Source: Profundibacterium mesophilum KAUST100406-0324
GTDB lineage: Bacteria > Pseudomonadota > Alphaproteobacteria > Rhodobacterales > Rhodobacteraceae
Assembly (NCBI RefSeq): GCF_009835145.1
Contig: NZ_APKE01000021.1
Location: 1-41,309, forward strand
DNA: 41,309 bases
Direction: 5' to 3'
Positions 24,135 to 33,496 of the stretch are shown here, piece by piece. Numbering within the stretch: position 1 is the first letter of the stretch; every line of letters starts with the position of its first letter. Position numbers and translations under genes: made by a program. The notes under the pieces are model-generated. The model saw only the letters and a list, made by a program, of their open reading frames with translations, did no database searches and had not been told where the DNA came from.

Positions 24135-24464
24135 CGCACCGGCTCCGTTCGGGTGTGCGATGCGGGCCGGAGGGGCCGGGAAGACGCCCCGCCCGCAACC
24201 ATGCGGAAGACAGTGCGGAGGAGCGGTTCGAGAGGGGAGAGCCGGTGTGGCTCCGTGCGGGCCGGGCGGGTCATGGATCACCTAGTCGATCGCTGGAATG
24301 CAAGTTGGTCTTGGGCTCGACTTCACAATCGTAACCCTTCCCGAGCCGGCGCAAGTTCAATCACAATGCGCCGGAGGAGTTTGGCGCGTTCGGATAAGGC
24401 TTGGCGGGATGTGCAATAAATATTAACAGTGTATGGGGCTATGCCCTTGGAAAGGCGGTATTTG
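24135..24464. promoter_or_regulatory. Divergent promoter region between SrfC-like and hybrid regulator genes
   Basis: This 330-bp gap becomes AT-rich at 24285-24440. It contains the inverted repeat CCGGCGCA (24346-24353) / TGCGCCGG (24367-24374) with a 13-base spacer. ttggcgggatgtgcaataaatattaac (24401-24427) looks promoter-like for the plus strand, but hexamer spacing is not canonical. The dyad may be an operator for the neighbouring AraC-type regulator; this is inference. Confidence 0.4.
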
Positions 24465-27400
24465 ATGCTCGGCGACATGACATGGGCCCGGCTCGGACGC
24501 GGTCCCGGCACGCCGGGGCGCCAAGGTGGCATCACCCTGCGCGCCAAGACGGCCTGGGTTGTGTTGTCGTGGATTGCCACCGCTCCCGGTTGTCCGGCAC
24601 CCCTCTGGGCACAAGGCAACGCAGCGCATGCCGCACCGGGACATATCGAAACCGTCGCCCTGCGCAGGCCCGCGCGCGGTCCTGCGGCCGGTGCCTCCGG
24701 AGCGTCCGGCTCAATCGTCCCGATCGGCCCGTCCGGCCTGTCTGGCGCATTCGGTGCGACCGGCGCGGGCCACCCGGCCCCGCCGGGCCTCCTGCGCCCG
24801 GTCCTGCATCGCCCGAACGATCCGCCCGTCATCGACAAGCCGCCCGTCGTCGACAAACCGCCCGGCGCGGACATCCCTGGCTCCATGGAAACGGCGCCCC
24901 CCGCCCCCATGGACGCGCCGACCCCCGCCCCCATGGACGCGCCGACCCCCGGCCCGGCGGCCGCTCCCCCCCGCCCGGATGCGCCGCCGCCGATCATGCC
25001 GCGCCGGGTCACGCAGGTCGGGCTCGACCAGGGCCTGTCGGCAAGCCTCGTCTCCGCCTTCGCCGAATCGGATGACGGGCGGATCTGGATCGCGACGAAT
25101 GACGGCATCTCGATCTTCGACGGCGAAAGTGTCGAAATCCTCTACAGGGAGCCGTCGGGCCGCAACGGCCTGCGCAGCGATTACGTGACGGACCTGACCT
25201 TCGATCATCGCGGGGCGCTGTGGATCGCCACCTACGGCGGCGGGCTCACCCGCTATGATCCGGCGAGCGGGGCGGGCGATGTCTGGCATGGCGGCACCGG
25301 CGCCGTGGCCGATGACGTGCATGTCGTCGAGGAGGGGCGGGGCGGTCGGATCTGGATCGGCAGCGATACCGGCCTTGCGGTGTTCGACCCGGTCGCCGGC
25401 GCGCCCATCGAGGCCGCCCGCAGCATCGACAGCCCGGTGCGCGCCATCCTGCCCGTGCCCGGCGGGCTGATGCTCGGGACGGATGGGGAGGGCCTGTTCC
25501 ATTACGAGCCCGAAAGCGGGCGGATCAGGAGGATCGCCACGCGCAACGCCGAAGCCGCGCCGCGCCGGGTGAGCGACCTGCTTCTCGACAGTGCCGGCCA
25601 CGTCTGGGCCGGCTTCGAGGATGGCGGCCTGTGGCATGGCGCGGCGGGGGACGAGGCCTTCGCGCAGGCCGATTTCCTGCCCGCCACCGACATCCCCGCC
25701 CTCGCCGAGGACGAGATCGGCCGCCTCTGGGTCGCGACCTGGTCGCAGGGCATCTTCATCCATGACCCGCAGGACGGCTCGGTGATCAACCACCGCGCCT
25801 TTCCCGGCAATCGCCGCAGCCTGCCGAGCGACACGGTGACGGCCCTGCGGATCGGGCCGCGCGGCACCGCCTGGATCGGGACCTATGACAGCGGCATCGC
25901 CTACGGGGCGGCGGTGGAGGCCGCCGTGGTCAGCTATGTCGGCGATCCGGGCGGCACGCGCGGCCCCCCTTCGGCGATGGTCTGGGCGCTGACCCCGGCC
26001 GCCTCGGGGGGGCTTTGGGTGGGCACCGCGGGGGGGCTCAGCCTTCTGTCGCCGAACGGGGCGCGCTTTCGCAAGGTGGGCGCGGCGGGCGAGGATGCCG
26101 ATATCCGCGACATCCTGCGGGAGGGAGGCGATCTGCTGCTCGCGATCCGGCGGCGCGGCATCATCCGGCTCGAGAACGCCGCCTCCGCCCTGCCCCGCGT
26201 CACCGCGCGTGCGCTGCGCGAGGATTACGTGCGCCTGATCCGGCCCGCCCGCTCCGGCGGCTACTGGGTCGGCACGCATGACGGGCTCGTGCGGCTCGAT
26301 GCCGAGCTGGCCGAGATCGCCCGCTACCGCCCCGGCACCGGCCCCGGCGCCCTGCCCCATGCGCGCGTCCGCGCGATCGAGACCGACCCCACCGGGCGGC
26401 TCTGGATCGGAACCAGCGGCGGCCTGAGCCTCTATGACCCCGAGGAGGACCGGTTCACCACCCTGACGCGCGAGCAGGGCCTTCTGCGCGACAACGACGT
26501 GCGTGGCATCCATGTCGATCCGGGCGATCCGGAGATCATCTGGGCGGCCACCGGCGGCGGGCTGAGCCGGATCGATCTGGGCACGCGCACGGCGCGCCAC
26601 GTGGGACGCGCCGACGGGCTCCTCAGCGAGAGCCTCTACGCGGTGCGGCGCGACCGGGCGGGCCGGCTGTGGCTGCCCAGCTCGAACGGGCTGGTGCGCT
26701 ACGATCCCAACCATTCGGGCGCGCTGACCGTTTTCGGCGCGCGCAACGGGTTGCAGGGGCCGGAATACAACTTCAACGCCTTCGCGGACCTGCCGGACGG
26801 GCGGATGGCGATGGGCGGGGTGTCCGGCCTGTCGATCTTCAACCCGATGAGGCTTGGCCTGCGCACCCGCCCGCCGGTGCTCACGACCGATGTGACGCTG
26901 CCGGTCGCGGGCCAGCCGCCGCGCCTCAGGCTCGATGCGCGCGTGATCGAGTTCACCGATCCCCCCCGCAACCGGCTCGATGCGCGCCTGCTGCCGGTCG
27001 ATACGCAATGGCGCAGCTCCGACGGCGTCGCCCACAGCATGGACTGGGACCGCCTCGCCCCCGGCCCCTACAGCCTGCAAGTCAGGTATGCCGGCGCCGA
27101 CGGCACCGCGGGGCCGGTCGTGACGGCGGCGCAATTCTTGATCCCCACACCCTTCTGGCAGAGCCTCTGGGGGCGCCTGCTGACCCTGCTGGGGGCGGCG
27201 GCGCTCTTGTGGATGCTGATCCGCGGGCGGCTGCACCTGGCACAGTCGCGGGCCCGCGTGCTCGAGACGCGCGTGGCGCGCAAGACGGCCGAGCTCACGC
27301 AGTCGAGCCTGCGCCTGAGGGCCTCCAACACCGCGCTGAGCCGCGAGCTGGAGCATCGCCGCCGCTTCTACATGCGCATGTCCCACGAGCTGCGCGGCCC

Positions 27401-29075
27401 GCTTGCGATGATCGCCGCGCCGCTCGCCGATGCCGGGCGCACGGAGCGGATCGACACGCGCCTGCTGGCCGTGATGCGCCGCGCCTCCGACCAGCTCGGC
27501 GCCCTGGTGCGCGAGATGGCGGCCGTCGCCGACGCGCTGCCGCTCGAGCCGCGCCGCGTGACGATCGACCTCGACCGGCTCGTGATCCCCGTCCTGGCCC
27601 TGCATCACGAACGCGCGGCGGCCGCCGGGAGCGGCCTGCGCGCGCGGATGCCGCAGACGCTCGGCTCGGCGACGCTCGACAACGAGGCGCTCGAGACCAT
27701 CCTCGGCGCGGTCCTGTCGGACGCGGTGGAGCGCGTCCCCGCCCAAGGCACGATCGAGACCGAGATCGCCCTCTCCACCGACAGGCTGCATCTGTCCGTC
27801 GCAACCGGCGGGCCGGGCCCCTCGCCCGAGGCGCTGCGCGGCGCGCAGGGTTTTGCCGAGGGCAAGGCGGAGAGCCTGCCGCGCCGCCCGCTCGAGATCG
27901 CCGGCGCCGCCGTCTTCGATTGCGGCGGCAGGATGGTCCTGTCGACGGGCGAGCAATCGGAGGGGCTCGGCGGGCTGACGGTGACCATCGGGCTGCCCTG
28001 TCACACGCTCGCCCCCTCCGGCCCCCTGCAGCTGCGGAGCCTCGCGCCGAACGGCGCGCGGGAGGCGGGCGAGCGGGGCGGCGAGCGGGGCGCGGCGCGC
28101 GAGGATGGCGGCGATGAGCCGCCGCTCTTGCCCGCGCCCGGAAGCGGGCCCAGCCCGCGTGCCGCGCCGGAGGAGGCGGGAGGCGCGAAAGAAGAAGCGG
28201 GGGGCGCGGAAAACGAAGCGGAGGGCACCCTGCATCCCGCGGCACCGCGCGCGGGCGGTGGGGACGATCCGGCGAAGCCGGGCGATCCGCCCATGATCGG
28301 GCAAGGCGAGATCCTGGTCCTCGAGGATGACAGCGATCTGTGCGAGTATATCTGCGAGGTCCTGAGCGCCCTTGGCCCGGCGCGCGGAGTACGCTCGCTC
28401 GCGGCCGCGCGCCGGGCGCTGAACCGTCATCCGATCGGCCTTCTGGTCAGTGACGTGATCCTGCCCGATGGCAACGCGCTCGACCTCATCGCCGAGATCC
28501 GCGACGCGCCGGAATTCGCGCAGCTCGCCGTGGTCATCCTGACCGGGCATGACGACCGGCTGACGCGCGGGCGGGCGAGCGACCTGGCCACCGAGCAGTT
28601 CCTTGCCAAACCGTTCAAGCCCGAGGAACTCCTGGCCCGCTGCACCCGCTCGCTCCGGGTCATCGCGCAGATGCGGGAACGCCTGGCAAGCGGGCGGGGC
28701 GAGGCTGGCGGCACCGGTGGCCCCGGTGCCCCCCCCGTGACCATCCCCTTCGATGCCCGCGTCGGTGCCGCCTTCGAGGCGCATCTCGACGCGGTCTTCG
28801 CCGAGCCGCGCGCCACCCTCGCCCAGGCCGCCCAGGCCTGCGGGCTCAGCGAGCGCAGCCTGCAGCGCTTCCTGGCCCGCGATGGCGGCGGCACCTTCCG
28901 CGAGCGGCTCCAGGCCCGGCGCATGGCCCATGCCAGCGCATTGCTGCGCGCCGGCACCGATGTCGAGACGACGGCGCGGGCCTGCGGCTTTTCGGGCGCG
29001 GCGAGCTTCTCGCGCAGCTTCCGCGCCGCCACCGGCATGACCCCGGGAGAGGCGCGCGGGACGGGGGGCGGCTGA
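24465..29075 (+). CDS. Hybrid two-component system regulator (propeller sensor, Y_Y_Y, HisKA, receiver, AraC)
   Basis: This 1536-residue protein combines sensor and transcription factor. An export-type hydrophobic start and Pro-rich linker precede about twelve propeller repeats of the RIWIATNDGISIFDG type (about nt 25050-26850), a Y_Y_Y domain (to 27120), one transmembrane helix (LLTLLGAAALLWMLI), a HisKA dimerisation helix with the phosphorylatable His (MRMSHELRGPL), an ATPase domain, a receiver (LVLEDDSDL, SDVILPDG, AKPF) and an AraC DNA-binding domain (ACGFSGAASFSRSFRAATGM). The ATPase domain is degenerate: the N-box has Asp (SDAVERVP) and G-boxes read TGGPGPSP with no GLGL. Homologs mostly control polysaccharide use in Bacteroidetes. 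The start at 24465 follows AAAGGCGG. Confidence 0.9.
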   Translation: MLGDMTWARLGRGPGTPGRQGGITLRAKTAWVVLSWIATAPGCPAPLWAQGNAAHAAPGHIETVALRRPARGPAAGASGASGSIVPIGPSGLSGAFGATGAGHPAPPGLLRPVLHRPNDPPVIDKPPVVDKPPGADIPGSMETAPPAPMDAPTPAPMDAPTPGPAAAPPRPDAPPPIMPRRVTQVGLDQGLSASLVSAFAESDDGRIWIATNDGISIFDGESVEILYREPSGRNGLRSDYVTDLTFDHRGALWIATYGGGLTRYDPASGAGDVWHGGTGAVADDVHVVEEGRGGRIWIGSDTGLAVFDPVAGAPIEAARSIDSPVRAILPVPGGLMLGTDGEGLFHYEPESGRIRRIATRNAEAAPRRVSDLLLDSAGHVWAGFEDGGLWHGAAGDEAFAQADFLPATDIPALAEDEIGRLWVATWSQGIFIHDPQDGSVINHRAFPGNRRSLPSDTVTALRIGPRGTAWIGTYDSGIAYGAAVEAAVVSYVGDPGGTRGPPSAMVWALTPAASGGLWVGTAGGLSLLSPNGARFRKVGAAGEDADIRDILREGGDLLLAIRRRGIIRLENAASALPRVTARALREDYVRLIRPARSGGYWVGTHDGLVRLDAELAEIARYRPGTGPGALPHARVRAIETDPTGRLWIGTSGGLSLYDPEEDRFTTLTREQGLLRDNDVRGIHVDPGDPEIIWAATGGGLSRIDLGTRTARHVGRADGLLSESLYAVRRDRAGRLWLPSSNGLVRYDPNHSGALTVFGARNGLQGPEYNFNAFADLPDGRMAMGGVSGLSIFNPMRLGLRTRPPVLTTDVTLPVAGQPPRLRLDARVIEFTDPPRNRLDARLLPVDTQWRSSDGVAHSMDWDRLAPGPYSLQVRYAGADGTAGPVVTAAQFLIPTPFWQSLWGRLLTLLGAAALLWMLIRGRLHLAQSRARVLETRVARKTAELTQSSLRLRASNTALSRELEHRRRFYMRMSHELRGPLAMIAAPLADAGRTERIDTRLLAVMRRASDQLGALVREMAAVADALPLEPRRVTIDLDRLVIPVLALHHERAAAAGSGLRARMPQTLGSATLDNEALETILGAVLSDAVERVPAQGTIETEIALSTDRLHLSVATGGPGPSPEALRGAQGFAEGKAESLPRRPLEIAGAAVFDCGGRMVLSTGEQSEGLGGLTVTIGLPCHTLAPSGPLQLRSLAPNGAREAGERGGERGAAREDGGDEPPLLPAPGSGPSPRAAPEEAGGAKEEAGGAENEAEGTLHPAAPRAGGGDDPAKPGDPPMIGQGEILVLEDDSDLCEYICEVLSALGPARGVRSLAAARRALNRHPIGLLVSDVILPDGNALDLIAEIRDAPEFAQLAVVILTGHDDRLTRGRASDLATEQFLAKPFKPEELLARCTRSLRVIAQMRERLASGRGEAGGTGGPGAPPVTIPFDARVGAAFEAHLDAVFAEPRATLAQAAQACGLSERSLQRFLARDGGGTFRERLQARRMAHASALLRAGTDVETTARACGFSGAASFSRSFRAATGMTPGEARGTGGG

Positions 29076-29206
29076 CGCCCCGGGATCCGGGCGCGCCCGC
29101 GCATCCACCGCCGATCCGCCGCCGCTCTCCCCCCGATCCCTGCGCCCCGGAACCGGGCCGGGCCGGGCCATGTTGCCCCTCACGACAACCGAAGAGGGGG
29201 CGCTTC

Positions 29207-32200
29207 ATGCCGACCGATCACCCGGCGGGCGCCGAAGCCGTCCGTCTTCTGCGTGCCTTGCAAGGCGCCGGCTCGGAGCGTGCGATTCACCTGAGCCGCA
29301 ACGACATGCGCGCCGGAGCCATCGCCCGCTTCCTCGGCGCCGCCCTGCCGGGCACCCGGGTGCTGCATTTTCGGCCATGGGACTGCCTGCCCTATGACTG
29401 GGCGTCGCCCTCGGCGGCCGCGATGGGTCACAGGCTCTCGGTGCTGCGCCGCATGGCGCAGGAGGGCCCCTGCCTCGTCATCACCTCCCCCGGCGCCATG
29501 GCGCAGCGCGTGCCTTGCGCCGGCGACATCTCCTGGCGGCAGCTGACACCGGGCGACGCGCTCTCTCCCGAGGATTTCATGGGCTGGGCGTGCGATCACG
29601 GCTACCGCAGCGACGAGCGGGTTGACGAGCCGGGCGAGATCGCCCTGCGCGGCGCGGTGGTCGACATCTTCCCGGCGGCCGCCGACGGCCCCTTCCGGAT
29701 CGGTTTCGAGGATGGCGCGATCGAGACGCTGCGCGCCTATGACGCGGCGACGCAGATCACCACCCACGCGGTGGAGACGTTGGTGATAGATGCGGCAAGC
29801 GAGATGCCGCCCCCCATGCGGCGCGGCGGGAGCCTCGATGATGGGGCCGAGACCCCCGGGGAGCAGGACGCGGATGCCGAGAAGGCCGATCCCGGGACAC
29901 AGGGCGCCCCGTGGCGCGGCGCCGAGCATTGGCTGCCGCAGGCCCGCGACAGGCTCTGCCGCCTGCACGATCACATGAAGGACGCGCCGATCCTTGCCGG
30001 CCCCGGCGCATGCGCGCGGATGGAGGGACTGATCGAGGCGCTTCCCGATCAACAGGCCCACAGGCTCGAGGCCGAGATCTCGGGCGCCGAGGCACGGCGC
30101 GCCCTGCCCCCCGATGCGCTCTACCTCGCGCCCGATGAATGGCAGCGGATCGCCGCGTGGGTTCACCCGCTCGAACTTGACGGGATCGCGCCGGGCGCCG
30201 AGATCGCCGGAAGCCGGCGCCCGCGCGCCGCGCTCGCCGAGGCCGTCGAGGAGGCCGGGCGCGCCATCCTCCTTGCCGCGACGAAACGCGACCGTGCCCG
30301 TCTCGGCCGCATGGCCGCGGGGGCCGGCCCGGTGCGCGAGGTCGATGACTGGGACGCCGCCCTCGCCCTGCCCGATGGCGAGATCGCGAGCCTTTGCGCC
30401 CCGCTCGAGCGCGGCTTTCGCGACGATGCCTGTCTCGTGCTGACCGCCCGGGACGTGCTGGGCACGCGCGCCGAGGATACCGGCGGGGCCACGATCGTGC
30501 CGCCCTGGCTCGCCGAGGCACAGGATCTGCACCTGGGCGATCTGGTGATCCACGAGGATGAGGGGCTCGGCCGGTTCGAGGGGCTGACGCAGATCGAGGG
30601 CGGCGAGGCGATCCGTATCTGCTATGCCGGCGACGAGGCCAGCCTCGTGCCAGTCTCCGATGCCGGCCGCCTGTGGCGCTACGGGCATGACAGCGGCACG
30701 GTCTCGCTCGACAAGCTCGGCGGCAAGACCTGGGAGAGCCGGCGGGCGCGCTTTGCCAAGACGGTCGAGCGCAGCGCCGAGGCCCTTCTCGCGGCCGCCA
30801 CCGCGCGCCGGGAGACGAAGGCGCGCAAGCTGAGCCCCCCCGCGAAGGCCTATGAGAAGATCGCGGCCGCCTTCGCCTGGACCGAGACGCAGGATCAGAG
30901 GCGGGCGATCCGCGCCGTGCTGGACGACCTGGCATCCGGCACGCCGATGAACCGGCTCCTGATCGGGGATGTCGGCTTCGGCAAGACCGAGGTGGCGATC
31001 CGCGCGGCGGCGGCGGCGGCCCTTTCGGGCGCGCAGGTGGCGCTCATCGCGCCCACCACCGTTCTCGCGCGCCAGCATGCGCGCGTGCTGGCGCGGCGCT
31101 TCGAGGGGTCCGGGATCGAGGTTGCCGGCCTGTCGCGCCTGAGCACCGCCGCCGAGGCCCGGCGGGTGCGCGAGGGTCTTGCCGATGGGCGCATCGGGAT
31201 CGTGGCCGGCACCCATGCGATCCTGGGCAAGGGCTGCGCGTTCCACGATCTCGGCCTCGTGGTGATCGACGAGGAACAGCGCTTCGGCGCCAAGCACAAG
31301 ACGGCCCTGCGCGATCTTGCCGAAGGGGTGCATGTCCTGTCGATGAGCGCGACGCCGATCCCGCGCAGCCTCCAGGGGGCGATTGCCGGTGTGCAGGAGC
31401 TGAGCCTGCTGACCACGGCGCCGGCCCGCCGCCGGCCCGTGCGCACCGTCCTGTCGGACCGCCCGCGCCAGGCGGAGACGCTGCTGCGCGATGCGCTGAT
31501 GCGCGAATGGCGGCGCGGCGGGCAGAGCTTCGTCGTGGTGCCGCGGGTCGAGGACATGGAGGAGGAACGGGCGCGCCTTGCCCGCCTGGTGCCGCAGCTT
31601 TCGATCAAGGTGGCGCATGGCAAGCTGCCGGCGCGCGAGATCGACGAGGTGATGACCGGCTTCGCCGATGGCGCGGGCGATGTGCTGCTGGCCACGGTAA
31701 TCATCGAATCGGGGCTCGATGTTCCCCGCGCGAACACGATGGTGGTGCTGCGCCCCGAACTGCTTGGTCTTGCGCAGCTGCACCAGTTGCGCGGCCGGGT
31801 GGGACGCGGCGCCGAGCAGGCCTATTGCTGGCTGCTGACGGAGGCCTCCGGAGGCGATGCGCCCGTCTCCGCCGCGCCCGGCGATGATGCGGCTTCGGAC
31901 GAGGAGGGCATGCGCGCGGCGGCCCGCGCGCGGCTCGACGCCTTCGCGGCGGCCGACAGCCTCGGCGCGGGCTTCACCCTGTCGGTGGCCGACATGGACC
32001 AGCGCGGCGCCGGCGATCTCTTCGGCGATGCGCAGAGCGGGCACGACGCGCGCATCGGTCCCGCGCTGCATGCCCACATGCTCGCCGAGGCCCTGCGCAA
32101 GGCCAAGGGAGAGCCGCCGCGGGCCCGCCCCGATATCGGGACCGAGGTCGCGGCCGCCCTGCCCGCCGATTACATCCCCCGCCCCGAGGTGCGCGCGACG

Positions 32201-32545
32201 CTCTACAACAGGCTCGCCAGGGCATCGAGCGCCGAGGAGGCCGACCGTCTCGCCGACGAGGTCGAGGACCGGTTCGGCCCGCCCCCCGAGGAGGCCCGCA
32301 ACCTGCTGCTTCTGGCCGCCGTGAGAGGACGGGCGAGCACGCTGGGGATCACCCATGTCTCGATCGGGCCGAAAGGGGTGGCGCTCGATTTCCACGAGGA
32401 CAGCGTGCCGCGGGACGCCCCCGAGGCCATGGAGCGCAGCGCGAACCGCCTGATCCTGCCGGGATCGGCATCGCAAATCGCCGGGGATGACGGTTCGGAG
32501 GCCCCGCTGAACCGGGCGCTCGAAGCGCTGCGGCTTTTGATGTAG
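29207..32545 (+). CDS. Mfd-like transcription-repair coupling factor / superfamily 2 translocase
   Basis: The 1112-residue protein has the full Mfd order: UvrB-like N-terminus (FRPWDCLPYDWASPSA, GEIALRGAVVDIFPA), RNA polymerase-interaction domain (DLHLGDLVIHEDEGLGRFEG), translocase motifs GDVGFGKTEVAIRAA, VIDEEQRFGAKHK, SATPIPRSLQGAIAG and LAQLHQLRGRVGRG, the TRG-like segment RGAGDLFGDAQSGH, and a C-terminal TRCF domain. Mfd displaces stalled RNA polymerase and recruits UvrA. Because this is apparently a plasmid, it is probably a second copy beside the chromosomal mfd. A short Ala/Asp-rich insert follows the LLTEASGG block. ATG at 29207 follows GAGGGGG. All ATPase motifs look intact. Confidence 0.9.
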   Translation: MPTDHPAGAEAVRLLRALQGAGSERAIHLSRNDMRAGAIARFLGAALPGTRVLHFRPWDCLPYDWASPSAAAMGHRLSVLRRMAQEGPCLVITSPGAMAQRVPCAGDISWRQLTPGDALSPEDFMGWACDHGYRSDERVDEPGEIALRGAVVDIFPAAADGPFRIGFEDGAIETLRAYDAATQITTHAVETLVIDAASEMPPPMRRGGSLDDGAETPGEQDADAEKADPGTQGAPWRGAEHWLPQARDRLCRLHDHMKDAPILAGPGACARMEGLIEALPDQQAHRLEAEISGAEARRALPPDALYLAPDEWQRIAAWVHPLELDGIAPGAEIAGSRRPRAALAEAVEEAGRAILLAATKRDRARLGRMAAGAGPVREVDDWDAALALPDGEIASLCAPLERGFRDDACLVLTARDVLGTRAEDTGGATIVPPWLAEAQDLHLGDLVIHEDEGLGRFEGLTQIEGGEAIRICYAGDEASLVPVSDAGRLWRYGHDSGTVSLDKLGGKTWESRRARFAKTVERSAEALLAAATARRETKARKLSPPAKAYEKIAAAFAWTETQDQRRAIRAVLDDLASGTPMNRLLIGDVGFGKTEVAIRAAAAAALSGAQVALIAPTTVLARQHARVLARRFEGSGIEVAGLSRLSTAAEARRVREGLADGRIGIVAGTHAILGKGCAFHDLGLVVIDEEQRFGAKHKTALRDLAEGVHVLSMSATPIPRSLQGAIAGVQELSLLTTAPARRRPVRTVLSDRPRQAETLLRDALMREWRRGGQSFVVVPRVEDMEEERARLARLVPQLSIKVAHGKLPAREIDEVMTGFADGAGDVLLATVIIESGLDVPRANTMVVLRPELLGLAQLHQLRGRVGRGAEQAYCWLLTEASGGDAPVSAAPGDDAASDEEGMRAAARARLDAFAAADSLGAGFTLSVADMDQRGAGDLFGDAQSGHDARIGPALHAHMLAEALRKAKGEPPRARPDIGTEVAAALPADYIPRPEVRATLYNRLARASSAEEADRLADEVEDRFGPPPEEARNLLLLAAVRGRASTLGITHVSIGPKGVALDFHEDSVPRDAPEAMERSANRLILPGSASQIAGDDGSEAPLNRALEALRLLM

Positions 32546-32549
32546 GCGG

Positions 32550-32622
32550 CGCGCCCTCGGGGCGCAAAGCCAAGCCTGCCACCCGGCCCCGCACGCGTGT
32601 CTGGCCGGGTGGCGGGCTTGGC
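32550..32622 (+). terminator. Tandem hairpins downstream of the Mfd-like gene
   Basis: A short stem GCGCCC/GGGCGC (about 32550-32565) is followed by a 20-bp stem, 32569-32588 against 32603-32622, with a single G-U pair and a 14-base loop. It begins 24 bases after the stop. There is no T-run, but the stem is one of the longest in the window and is likely to end transcription or protect the RNA. Confidence 0.5.
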
Positions 32623-32886
32623 CAATCGGCGAGGCGTCCGGCAGTCTTGCGCCATGCGGGGCCGCGACGGGTCCGCAAGGGGAGCGCGGAAGGACCGGGA
32701 TCGCATGGAGCCCCTTCGCCCGCGCGCCTTTGCGGCCCGCCACTCCGCCATCTCCAAGCCGCCGCGATCATGGCGGAAAGCCTGTCGGAACCCGTGGACC
32801 CCGGATCGCCTTGAGCTATAAAGAACGCTTTGGATATTACTCTGGATATTGAAGCGCCAAGAGGCGCGAGAACGAGAATTTCTGCG
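32623..32886. other. Intergenic region upstream of the small membrane protein
   Basis: It is mostly GC-rich with an AT-richer end at 32815-32885 (tataaagaacgctttggatattactctggatattg), where the 9-mer TGGATATTA/TGGATATTG repeats. This part probably holds the promoter of the membrane protein gene. Nothing else is recognised. Confidence 0.35.
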
Positions 32887-33496
32887 ATGACATCAAGGGT
32901 GAACAAGGCAAGTTTCGGCGCGGCGGCCGCGTGGCTCGCCGCTGGCGGATCGCTCGCGGCGGTGATCCTCCATGGCCTCCCTGATCCGCCGCGCGACGGG
33001 CGTTCCGGGCGCGCTTCTCTACCGCGATGCCAACGCGATCGCCGGGCAGCCATTCTATTACGGCATCCTCGAATACGCGCCATCGGGCCTCTTGATGATG
33101 TCGGGCGCGATCCTCGCCTTCGAGACGCTGAAGCACCGGCGCCGCGAGCCGCGCAAGGCGATGCTGGCCCTGCTGGTCCTCGCGCTCCTGACGCTGTTCC
33201 TGGGCGCGGACGATCTGCTGATGCTGCACGAATCCGCCTGGTATGTCGGGCTCGAGGAGAGCCACGTGATCTTGTGGGAGGACGCGCTTCTCGTCATCGC
33301 CCTGGTCCTCGATCCCATGGCGATGCTGCAGCCGCTGGCCATGGTCGCCGTAGCGGCTCTCGCCATGCTCGGGCTTGCGGCCACCGAGGACATGCTGGGC
33401 ATCCGGCCGCTCGGGGTCGGGCTCGAGGACTACCTGGAGATCATCGGCTTCTCGTTCTGGAGCGTCTACCTGCTCGCCCGCGCCTGGGCGCGCTGA
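32887..33496 (+). pseudogene. Small membrane protein gene with a likely frameshift near its N-terminus
   Basis: The clean frame 32972-33496 encodes 174 residues with four hydrophobic segments (GLLMMSGAILAFETL, MLALLVLALLTLFLG, LLVIALVLDPMAMLQPLAMV, AMLGLA). It starts at an ATG without a ribosome site. Just upstream, in another frame from ATG at 32887, MTSRVNKASFGAAAAWLAAGGSLAAVILHG reads like the missing N-terminal membrane helix and runs out of frame at about 32970-33000. A single-base indel (natural or sequencing error) would join the two into a roughly 200-residue protein. No family is recognised. Alternatively, the start at 32972 is real and the upstream similarity is chance. Confidence 0.55.

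Noticed and set aside
21780-24419. Plus-strand frames across the SrfC-like gene
   Set aside because: They are Arg/Pro-rich shadows, and the minus strand shows family-like landmarks and a ribosome binding site.
24711-29183. A 1490-codon open frame on the minus strand opposite the hybrid regulator
   Set aside because: It is a GC-bias shadow: the plus strand has clear domains throughout, while the antisense product is Arg/Gly/Ala-rich without motifs.
29180-32743. An 1187-codon minus-strand frame opposite the Mfd-like gene
   Set aside because: Same artefact; all Mfd motifs are on the plus strand and the antisense translation has no recognisable domain.
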